NCBI GenBank assembly: GCA_020216895.1
Contig: JAIWOM010000089.1
Location: 1-6,259, forward strand
Length of the DNA stretch: 6,259 bases
From: Microcella sp.
GTDB taxonomy: Bacteria > Actinomycetota > Actinomycetes > Actinomycetales > Microbacteriaceae
Direction: 5' to 3'
The translations under genes and the position numbers were made by a program. This document shows positions 1 through 5,297 of the stretch, piece by piece (the first letter of the stretch is position 1; each line of letters starts with the position of its first letter). Under the pieces are notes generated by a model. It searched no databases, was not told the DNA's origin, and was given only the letters and a program-made list of their open reading frames with translations.

Positions 1-1
1 C

Positions 2-193
2 GTGCCCGGCGGCGCGAAGATCGGCACCTGGCGCCGCCGCGGCGGTGCCACCGTCGCCCTCGTGCGCGGTCGCGGCCCGGCCCTGCGCATCCGCACCCGT
101 AGCGGCTCGGTGTGCACCGTCATCGTCTCGACCGAGCGAGCGGTCGAGCTCGCCGCTCAGCTCGACGTCGTCGTGCGAGGAGCAGCTCGATGA
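2..193 (+). CDS. C-terminal end of a small protein, 5' truncated; possible bacterial PH-like domain
   Basis: The frame is open from the window edge to a TGA at 191-193, giving 63 codons of a protein that begins upstream; the GTG at position 2 need not be its start. What is visible is a short basic segment (GTWRRRG), then alternating hydrophobic and charged residues that look like two or three beta strands (ALRIRT, CTVIVST), then a short helix-like end (ERAVELAAQLD). This order is reminiscent of the last strands and C-terminal helix of small bacterial PH-like domains, but that is an impression from pattern only. The stop codon overlaps the start of the downstream hydrolase by the four bases ATGA, so the two are probably co-transcribed and translationally coupled. 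The ribosome binding site of the hydrolase lies inside this gene. That the frame is coding is likely; the family assignment is weak. Confidence 0.6.
   Translation: MPGGAKIGTWRRRGGATVALVRGRGPALRIRTRSGSVCTVIVSTERAVELAAQLDVVVRGAAR
177..182 (+). promoter_or_regulatory. Shine-Dalgarno site of the alpha/beta hydrolase
   Basis: GAGGAG ends 7 bases before the ATG at 190. It is a good purine-rich ribosome binding site inside the last codons of the upstream gene. It decides the start: the more upstream in-frame ATG at 112 has no comparable site and would overlap the upstream gene by about 80 bases. Confidence 0.75.
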
Positions 194-1104
194 CCGCCCT
201 CACCATCGCCGCGACGGTGCCGCTGGCCGCCGAACTGCTCGAGCCGGCCGACGGCCCGGCCCGTGCCATCGCCATCCTGATCCCCGGCAGCGCCCCCCTC
301 GACCGCAATGGTGATGCCCGCCAGCTGCCCCTCGGCATCCAGCGTCAGCTCGCCGAGGGTCTAGCAGCCCGCGGCGTCGCGAGTGTTCGCTGGGATAAGC
401 GCGGGGTCAGGGCGTCCGGAGGGGACTTCCTGACGAGCGGGTTCGGTGACCTCGTCGCCGATGCCCTCGCGGTCGTCGACCGTGTCGCCGCCGACGCCGC
501 CGACCGTGGTCTGCCGCTCATCGTCATCGGGCACAGCGAGGGGTCCGCGATCGCGGCACGCATCCTGGCCGAGCGACCTGCCGTCGCCGGGGGAGTGATG
601 CTCTCGGGGTACGCGCGCTCGGGGCTCGAGGTGCTGCGCTGGCAGTCGGCAGCGCTGAGCGATCAGGTGCCCGGGCTCGTGCGGGGCATCCTGCGCCTGA
701 TGCGCACCGATCTCGAGACGCAGACCGAGAAGAACAGGGCGAAGCTGCTCGCGACCACCGGCGACGTCGCCCGCATCGGCGGTGCGCGGGTCAACGCCCG
801 CTGGCACCGCGAGTTCATGGCGTACGACCCGAGCGTCGACCTCGCGGCGGCCCGGCAGCCCGTGCTCGCTCTCGGCGGCCAGTTCGACCTGCAGTCGCCG
901 CCGGAGGACACGCCGCGCATCGCGGAGATCCGCCGCGCGCCGACCCGGGCGGAGGTGCTGGATGGTCTCAGCCACATCCTCCGCCGGCAGGTCGCGCCCT
1001 CGCTCAAGGAGTACCGCCGCGATGTGCGTCGTCCGATCGACGAGCGCATCGTGCCGCTCATCGCCGCTTGGCTGCAGGAGGCGCTGGCCGGGCCCGACGC
1101 CTGA
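190..1104 (+). CDS. alpha/beta-fold serine hydrolase (COG1073/Hydrolase_4 type)
   Basis: A 304-residue predicted cytoplasmic hydrolase with no signal peptide or membrane segment. The alpha/beta-hydrolase landmarks occur in order: the oxyanion-side strand [13 protein letters not shown] (30-42), the family signature [12 protein letters not shown] (68-79), the nucleophile elbow GHSEGS with Ser116, the acid in GGQFDLQSP (Asp233) and the histidine in LSHIL (His262). The GS.P.DR.G and DKRG..xSGG motifs are typical of the COG1073/Hydrolase_4 group of esterase- or acylglycerol-lipase-like proteins. The substrate cannot be told from sequence. Relatives usually have Gly in DKRGxG, whereas here it is Arg74. 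The ATG at 190 is chosen for its ribosome binding site and its ATGA overlap with the upstream gene. GAT, GGG and GGA codons are more frequent than in the downstream rlmN and GAPDH genes, which fits lower expression. An intact triad suggests an active enzyme. Confidence 0.93.
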   Translation: MTALTIAATVPLAAELLEPADGPARAIAILIPGSAPLDRNGDARQLPLGIQRQLAEGLAARGVASVRWDKRGVRASGGDFLTSGFGDLVADALAVVDRVAADAADRGLPLIVIGHSEGSAIAARILAERPAVAGGVMLSGYARSGLEVLRWQSAALSDQVPGLVRGILRLMRTDLETQTEKNRAKLLATTGDVARIGGARVNARWHREFMAYDPSVDLAAARQPVLALGGQFDLQSPPEDTPRIAEIRRAPTRAEVLDGLSHILRRQVAPSLKEYRRDVRRPIDERIVPLIAAWLQEALAGPDA

Positions 1105-1111
1105 CACCGCG

Positions 1112-1117
1112 TACCCT
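1112..1117 (+). promoter_or_regulatory. -10 box of a probable leaderless rlmN promoter
   Basis: TACCCT fits the actinobacterial TANNNT -10 consensus. Exactly seven bases separate its last base from the A of the rlmN ATG at 1125, so initiation at the usual distance would start on the start codon. No -35 hexamer is recognisable 16-18 bases upstream. A purine run GGAGGG (1118-1123) lies only one base from the ATG, too close for a normal ribosome binding site, which supports the leaderless reading. The box sits in the 20-bp gap after the hydrolase stop. Confidence 0.6.
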
Positions 1118-1124
1118 GGAGGGC

Positions 1125-2387
1125 ATGGCATCCGAGCGCGGCATTCGCAACAACGGCGCTCCGACGACCCCGCGCACGCCCGGTGCGCCCGCGGCGACGG
1201 ATGCCCGCCCCCAGGTGCGCCCGACCACCGAGGGCTGGCAGCAGAAGCTGGGGCCCGACGGCCGCCCGGTGCTGCAGTTCGCCGAGCCGAAGCGCGGCAA
1301 GCCGCCCGTGCACCTCGCCGACCTCACCCCCGAGCAGCGCACCGCGCGCGTGATCGAGCTCGGCCTGCCCGGCTTTCGCGCGAAACAGCTCAGCACCCAC
1401 TACTTCACGCACTGCACGACCGACCCGGCCCGCATGACCGACCTGCCGGCCGCGCAGCGCGACGAGCTCGTCGCTGGCCTGCTGCCGCCGCTGCTGACGG
1501 AGGTGCGCCGCCTGCGCACTGACAACGGCGACACCATCAAGTTCCTGTGGAAGCTGCACGACGGCGCCCTCGTCGAGAGCGTGCTCATGCGCTATCCGGG
1601 TCGCATCACGCTCTGCGTCTCGAGCCAGGCCGGCTGCGGCATGAACTGCCCGTTCTGCGCCACCGGCCAGGCCGGCCTCACCCGCAACATGTCGACCGCC
1701 GAGATCATCGACCAGGTGGTGCAGGCCAACGCCGCCATCGCGGCGGGCGAGCTCGGCGGCAAGAAGCGCGGCGAGACCACGCCCGAGCGCGTCAGCAACA
1801 TCGTGTTCATGGGCATGGGCGAGCCGCTCGCCAACTACAACCGGGTCATGGATGCGGTGCGCACGATGGTGGCCCCCCAGCCGCACGGCCTCGGCATGAG
1901 CGCCCGGCACATCACGGTGTCGACGGTCGGCCTCGTTCCGGCCATCGAGAAGCTCGCCGCCGAGAAGGTGCCCGTCACCTTCGCGTTGAGCCTGCACGCG
2001 CCCGACGACGAGCTGCGCGACGAGCTGATCCCGGTCAACTCGCGCTGGAAGGTCGACGAGGCCCTCGACGCCGCGCGCGCCTACTTCGACGCGACCGGGC
2101 GCCGGGTGTCGATCGAGTACGCGCTCATCAAGGACATGAACGACCACGCCTGGCGCGCCGACCTGCTCGCGCAGAAGCTGATCGCCCGGGGGCGGGGCTG
2201 GGTGCACGTGAACCCGATCCCGCTGAATCCGACGCCCGGGTCGATCTGGACGAGCTCGGAGCCCGCGGTCATGCGCGAGTTCGTCCGGCGGCTGGAGGCC
2301 GCCGGCATCCCCACAACGCTGCGCGATACGCGGGGCAAGGAGATCGACGGGGCCTGCGGGCAGCTCGCAGCCGCAGACGGCGCCTGA
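1125..2387 (+). CDS. rlmN: dual-specificity 23S rRNA A2503 / tRNA A37 C2-methyltransferase RlmN
   Basis: A 420-residue radical-SAM enzyme that methylates C2 of A2503 in 23S rRNA and, in known members, A37 of some tRNAs, supporting peptidyl-transferase and decoding accuracy. The [4Fe-4S] motif CxxxCxxC is intact (Cys171, Cys175, Cys178), preceded by Cys164 in LCVSSQAGC. The SAM-binding GMGEP motif is at 230-234. The C-terminal [15 protein letters not shown] carries Cys411, matching the methyl-carrying Cys355 of the E. coli enzyme. The first ~45 residues are Pro/Ala/Thr-rich and look disordered; this and a short insert rich in Gly, Lys and Glu before the GMGEP motif make it longer than the 384-residue E. 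coli protein. The ATG at 1125 is preferred because of its leaderless promoter spacing; an upstream in-frame TTG at 1068 lies inside the hydrolase gene. The related Cfr methylates C8, but this length and context fit RlmN. Confidence 0.97.
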   Translation: MASERGIRNNGAPTTPRTPGAPAATDARPQVRPTTEGWQQKLGPDGRPVLQFAEPKRGKPPVHLADLTPEQRTARVIELGLPGFRAKQLSTHYFTHCTTDPARMTDLPAAQRDELVAGLLPPLLTEVRRLRTDNGDTIKFLWKLHDGALVESVLMRYPGRITLCVSSQAGCGMNCPFCATGQAGLTRNMSTAEIIDQVVQANAAIAAGELGGKKRGETTPERVSNIVFMGMGEPLANYNRVMDAVRTMVAPQPHGLGMSARHITVSTVGLVPAIEKLAAEKVPVTFALSLHAPDDELRDELIPVNSRWKVDEALDAARAYFDATGRRVSIEYALIKDMNDHAWRADLLAQKLIARGRGWVHVNPIPLNPTPGSIWTSSEPAVMREFVRRLEAAGIPTTLRDTRGKEIDGACGQLAAADGA

Positions 2388-2543
2388 CCCGCTCGATTCG
2401 GAAAGAACCGCCGAACTTTCGCGCCGTCACGGCCCGAACGACCCCGATCGCAGGCCGCCCGCTCGCTACCCTCATGAGCGAATCCGCCCACGACCCGCGC
2501 GGCCCCGACCACGAGTCGGCGCGTCTGCGCAGAAGAGCGAACC
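2388..2543. other. intergenic region between rlmN and the GAPDH gene
   Basis: A 156-bp non-coding gap. Just after the rlmN stop is the least GC-rich stretch nearby (about 2396-2420), which can form alternative weak 5-bp stems: TTCGG (2397-2401) with CCGAA (2411-2415), or GAAAG (2401-2405) with CTTTC (2416-2420). These are too weak and lack a T run, so I do not call a terminator. The -10-like box of the GAPDH gene follows at 2467. In the presumed leader, CCGAC (2505-2509) and GTCGG (2515-2519) form a small hairpin about 25 bases before the start codon. Confidence 0.5.
2467..2472 (+). promoter_or_regulatory. -10-like box upstream of the GAPDH gene
   Basis: TACCCT is the same hexamer as in front of rlmN and fits TANNNT. 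Transcription would begin near 2478-2480 and give a leader of about 65 bases before the ATG at 2544. No -35 element is recognisable. The purine stretch AGAAGAG (2531-2537), six bases before the ATG, is a weak but usable ribosome binding site, in line with a leadered transcript. Confidence 0.5.
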
Positions 2544-3992
2544 ATGACCGACGCCGTCATCGCCCAGCGCGAGGCCTGGAAGGCCCGCGAGACCCTCGCC
2601 GAGCAGCTGATCCCGCTCATCGGCCGTCTCTACCGCGACCACGGCGTCGTGACCTCGATCCATGGCCGCCGCCTCATCAACCAGTCGCCGATCGGCGTCA
2701 TCAAGGCGCACCGCTACGCGCACCACGTCACGGGTGCGGTGCTGCCGCTCGAGCGCACGCGCGAGGTGCTGGATGCCCTGCTCACGCTCGACCCGGGCCC
2801 CGCATCCCTCGACATCGCGCGCCTGCTCGGCGACTACGACGCCCACGGCGCCGGGCGCCCGCTCGCCGCGTACCTCGGCGAGGTCGTCGGTGCTGCTCCC
2901 GCGCCCACCGGCGACCCGCGCGGCACCGACGTGGTGCTGTACGGCTTCGGCCGCATCGGGCGGCTGCTCGCGCGCATCCTGATCGCCCACGCCGGCAACG
3001 GCGCCGGCCTGCACCTGCGCGCGATCGTCGTGCGCAAGGGCGGGGAGAACGACATCGTCAAGCGCGCGAGCCTGCTGCGCCGCGACTCGGTGCACGGGCC
3101 CTTCGAGGGCACGATCACCGTCGACGCCGAGGCGAACACGATCCTCGCCAACGGCACACTGATCCGGGTGATCTACGCCGACGACCCGGCCGCGATCGAC
3201 TACACCGCCTACGGCATCGACAACGCGATCGTCGTCGACAACACGGGCCGCTGGCGCGACGAGGAGGGGCTCTCGCAGCACCTGCGCTCGAAGGGTGTCG
3301 CCCGCGTGCTGCTGACGGCCCCGGGCAAGGGCGCCCTGCCGAACATCGTGCACGGCATCAACCACGAGACGATCACGCCCGAGCAGCGCATCGTCACCGC
3401 CGCCTCGTGCACGACCAACGCGATCACCCCCGTGCTGAAGGTGCTGAACGACGAGTACGGCATCGTGCACGGCCACGTCGAGACGGTGCACTCGTTCACC
3501 AACGACCAGAACCTGATCGACAACTTCCACAAGGGCGACCGCCGCGGCCGCTCGGCCGCGCTGAACATGGTCATCACCGAGACCGGTGCCGCGAAGGCCG
3601 TCGCGAAGGCGCTGCCCGTGCTGGAGGGCAAGCTCACCGGCAACGCGATCCGCGTGCCCACCCCCGACGTCTCGATGGCGATCTTGAACCTGCGCCTCGC
3701 CCGGCCGACGACGCGCGACGAGGTCAACACCTTCCTGCGCCAGGCCTCGCTGCACTCGAGCCTGCGCCAGCAGATCGACTACATCGAGTCGCCCGAGGTG
3801 GTGTCGACCGACTTCATCGGCTCGCACCGCGCCGGCATCGTCGACGGGCTCGCCACGATCAGCACGGGCGACAACCTCGTCGTCTACGTCTGGTACGACA
3901 ACGAGTTCGGCTACAGCTCGCAGGTCGTGCGGGTGCTCGAGACGATGGCGGGCACGCATCCTGCGGTCGTTCCGGCCCGCGTGGGGGAGTAG
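2544..3992 (+). CDS. gap: long-form glyceraldehyde-3-phosphate dehydrogenase with N-terminal extension
   Basis: A 482-residue phosphorylating GAPDH interconverting glyceraldehyde-3-phosphate and 1,3-bisphosphoglycerate in glycolysis/gluconeogenesis. The Rossmann motif YGFGRIGR is at 133-140, the catalytic SCTTN has Cys289, the general-base His316 follows 27 residues later as in classical enzymes, then come TNDQ, TGAAKAV and RVPTPDVS, and the C-terminal WYDNEFGY is at 450-457. Classical enzymes have about 330-340 residues; here about 125 extra, mostly helical-looking residues precede the Rossmann fold. The layout matches the ~480-residue actinobacterial class that includes Corynebacterium GapB, reported to act in gluconeogenesis. 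Where NAD-specific enzymes have an Asp after strand 2 (VND), this one reads VVRK (163-165 basic), which may favour NADP(H). The frame is closed by a TGA at 2475 and ATG 2544 is the first start after it. It converges on the acyl-CoA dehydrogenase gene. Confidence 0.96.
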   Translation: MTDAVIAQREAWKARETLAEQLIPLIGRLYRDHGVVTSIHGRRLINQSPIGVIKAHRYAHHVTGAVLPLERTREVLDALLTLDPGPASLDIARLLGDYDAHGAGRPLAAYLGEVVGAAPAPTGDPRGTDVVLYGFGRIGRLLARILIAHAGNGAGLHLRAIVVRKGGENDIVKRASLLRRDSVHGPFEGTITVDAEANTILANGTLIRVIYADDPAAIDYTAYGIDNAIVVDNTGRWRDEEGLSQHLRSKGVARVLLTAPGKGALPNIVHGINHETITPEQRIVTAASCTTNAITPVLKVLNDEYGIVHGHVETVHSFTNDQNLIDNFHKGDRRGRSAALNMVITETGAAKAVAKALPVLEGKLTGNAIRVPTPDVSMAILNLRLARPTTRDEVNTFLRQASLHSSLRQQIDYIESPEVVSTDFIGSHRAGIVDGLATISTGDNLVVYVWYDNEFGYSSQVVRVLETMAGTHPAVVPARVGE

Positions 3993-4020
3993 CGCGCCGC
4001 GCGCCGAACACCCGCTCGCG

Positions 4021-4057
4021 CCACCCGCGCCACCCGGCCCCGACGGGGGCGCGGGGG
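4021..4057. terminator. GC-rich hairpin between convergent genes, probable bidirectional terminator
   Basis: CCCGCGCC (4024-4031) pairs perfectly with GGCGCGGG (4048-4055). After a one-base A bulge (4032), CCCG (4033-4036) pairs with CGGG (4044-4047), leaving a 7-base loop (4037-4043). CC (4021-4022) can pair further with GG (4056-4057) across a second bulge. This is a stable stem of 12-14 pairs in the 71-bp gap between the GAPDH stop and the stop of the opposing acyl-CoA dehydrogenase. No T tract follows on either strand, as is common for high-GC actinobacterial terminators, so function is inferred from structure and position. Confidence 0.55.
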
Positions 4058-4063
4058 ATGCGG

Positions 4064-5227
4064 CTAGCGGAACGCGGGGATGCCCGTGATCGCGTTGCCG
4101 AGAATGAGCGTGTGCACCTCATCGGTGCCCTCGTAGGTACGCACCGACTCGAGGTTGTTGGCGTGCCGCAGCGGCGAGTGCTCGAGGGTCACGCCGTTGC
4201 CGCCGAGCATCGCGCGCGCCTCGCGGGCGATGTCGATCGCCACGCGCGCGTTGTTGAGCTTGCCCACGGAGATCTGGTGCGGCTGCAACTGGCCCGCATC
4301 CTTGAGGCGACCGAGCTGCAGGGCGAGCAGGAAGCCCTTGTCGATCTCGAGCGCCATGTCGACGAGCTTCTGCTGGGTCAGCTGGTAGGCGGCGACCGGC
4401 TTGCCGAAGACCTGCCTTTGCCGCACGTAGGCCAGCGCCGCGCGGTAGCTGTCGAGCGCCGCGCCCATGACGCCCCAGGCGATGCCGTAGCGCGCCTGGT
4501 TGAGGCAGGTGAAGGGGCCGCGCAGACCCTCCGCGCCGGGCAGCTGCGCCGACGCGGGCACGCGCACCTCGTCGAGCACGATGTCGCACTGGATCGACGC
4601 GCGCATCGACAGCTTCTGGGCGATCGGCGTCGCCGTGAAGCCGGGCGTGCCGGTCGGCACGAGGAAGCCGCGGATGCCCGCATCCGTGTTCGCCCAGATC
4701 ACGGCGATGTCGGCGATCGACGCGAGGCCGATCCAGCGCTTGCTGCCCGTGATGACCCAGTCGTCGCCGTCGCGGCGCGCGAAGGTGCGCATCGAGGCCG
4801 GGTCGCTGCCGGCCTCCGGCTCGGTGAGGCCGAAGCATCCGATCGCCTCACCACGCGCCATGCGCGGAAGCCACTCGGTCTTCTGCTCCTCCGAGCCGAA
4901 GGTGTGAATGGCGGTCATCGCCAGCGAGCCCTGCACCGAGACGAAGGTGCGCAGGCCCGAGTCGCCGGCCTCCAGCTCGGCGGCCGCGAGGCCGTACTCG
5001 ACGGCCGATCGTCCGGCGCAGCCGTACCCCTGCAGGTGCATGCCCAGCAGGCCGAGGGCGCCCATCGGCTGGATGATTTCGCGCGGGAAGACGCCCTCGT
5101 CGTACCAGCGGGCGATGTTCGGGCGCAGGTCGCTGTCGACGAACGCGCGCACGCGGTCGCGGGTCGCTCGCTCCTCGTCGGTGAGCAGGCTGTCGAAACC
5201 GATGAGGTCGAGGGGCGAGTCGGTCAT
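4064..5227 (-). CDS. gcdH: acyl-CoA dehydrogenase, glutaryl-CoA dehydrogenase type
   Basis: A 387-residue flavoprotein of the acyl-CoA dehydrogenase family. The FAD/substrate signature CFGLTEPEAGSD is at 131-142, RYGIAWG at 246-252, MLGGNG at 340-345, and the catalytic glutamate in TYEGT is Glu366. RYGIAWG, the RHANNLESVRTYEGTDE block (354-370) and the ending LILGNAITGIPAF closely resemble glutaryl-CoA dehydrogenases rather than short-chain enzymes. Arg93 in DSGLRTFVSVQGSL aligns with the arginine that binds the distal carboxylate of glutaryl-CoA in the human enzyme. The expected reaction is oxidative decarboxylation of glutaryl-CoA to crotonyl-CoA, with electrons passed to electron-transfer flavoprotein. 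The divergent neighbour resembles glutarate CoA-transferase, which supports this. The ATG at 5227 has a good ribosome binding site; the frame stays open further upstream but runs antisense through the transferase. Another dicarboxyl-CoA substrate remains possible. Confidence 0.93.
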   Translation of the reverse strand: MTDSPLDLIGFDSLLTDEERATRDRVRAFVDSDLRPNIARWYDEGVFPREIIQPMGALGLLGMHLQGYGCAGRSAVEYGLAAAELEAGDSGLRTFVSVQGSLAMTAIHTFGSEEQKTEWLPRMARGEAIGCFGLTEPEAGSDPASMRTFARRDGDDWVITGSKRWIGLASIADIAVIWANTDAGIRGFLVPTGTPGFTATPIAQKLSMRASIQCDIVLDEVRVPASAQLPGAEGLRGPFTCLNQARYGIAWGVMGAALDSYRAALAYVRQRQVFGKPVAAYQLTQQKLVDMALEIDKGFLLALQLGRLKDAGQLQPHQISVGKLNNARVAIDIAREARAMLGGNGVTLEHSPLRHANNLESVRTYEGTDEVHTLILGNAITGIPAFR

Positions 5228-5232
5228 GAGGG

Positions 5233-5240
5233 TCCTCTCT
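5233..5240 (-). promoter_or_regulatory. Shine-Dalgarno site of the acyl-CoA dehydrogenase gene
   Basis: Read on the minus strand, AGAGAGGA lies five bases before the ATG at 5227. It fixes this ATG as the start over any upstream codon in the longer open frame. It also implies a leadered transcript, in contrast to the divergent transferase gene. Confidence 0.7.
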
Positions 5241-5273
5241 GGTGCACGCTCATCGTGCCCGTCGCTCGCGCTT

Positions 5274-5297
5274 TTGTCCACTTGTACAGTTGCCTCA
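5274..5297 (+). repeat. imperfect 8-bp tandem direct repeat, possible operator
   Basis: TTGTCCAC (5274-5281) and TTGTACAG (5282-5289) share the pattern TTGTnCA at an 8-bp period. A weaker third unit starts TTGC at 5290 and runs into the start codon. The second unit overlaps the -10 box of the transferase gene, so a bound protein would be expected to block its transcription. Chance occurrence is possible with so few bases. Confidence 0.35.
5285..5290 (+). promoter_or_regulatory. -10 box of a probable leaderless CoA-transferase promoter
   Basis: TACAGT fits TANNNT, and six bases separate it from the ATG at 5297, so transcription would begin at or within a base of the start codon. No Shine-Dalgarno sequence lies in those six bases (TGCCTC) or just upstream, which supports leaderless translation and this start choice. 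Confidence 0.6.

Larger units (their letters stand above)
5228..5296. promoter_or_regulatory. divergent control region of the glutarate gene pair
   Basis: These 69 bp separate the two divergent start codons and must hold both promoters. The transferase side has a -10 box and an 8-bp-period direct repeat (5274-5297), with the hexanucleotide palindrome TGTACA at 5284-5289. On the minus strand the same palindrome gives TACAAG, an imperfect -10 candidate, so the two promoters could overlap there. I see no convincing -35 on either strand. The stretch 5271-5293 is lower in GC than its surroundings, as expected for a promoter/operator. Confidence 0.55.

Noticed and set aside
112..189. An upstream start for the hydrolase at ATG 112.
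   Set aside because: It would add 26 Arg-rich residues overlapping the upstream gene, with no ribosome binding site. ATG 190 has GAGGAG at good spacing.
1068..1124. An upstream TTG start for rlmN at 1068.
   Set aside because: It lies inside the hydrolase coding sequence. The -10 box at 1112 is placed for initiation at ATG 1125.
663..2207. A 514-codon open frame on the minus strand antisense to the hydrolase and rlmN.
   Set aside because: It is a shadow of GC-biased coding on the other strand. Its translation is low-complexity (Arg, Gly, Val, His), without domain motifs, while the plus strand encodes intact recognised enzymes.
1125..2387. Possibility that the radical-SAM gene is a Cfr-type antibiotic-resistance methyltransferase.
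   Set aside because: Length, N-terminal region and single-copy housekeeping context fit RlmN. Nothing suggests a mobile or resistance context.
2396..2420. A possible terminator after rlmN.
   Set aside because: Only alternative 5-bp stems with 9-10-base loops can form, and there is no T tract, so it is too weak to call.
2474..2543. A possible upstream ORF beginning at ATG 2474 in the GAPDH leader.
   Set aside because: The ATG is only one base after the -10 box and so probably lies upstream of the transcript. The frame simply runs out of frame into the GAPDH gene.
2472..3959. A 495-codon minus-strand open frame antisense to the GAPDH gene.
   Set aside because: It has the same shadow signature: strings of RVE, VDD and AR-type residues and no fold motif. 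The sense strand carries all GAPDH catalytic motifs.
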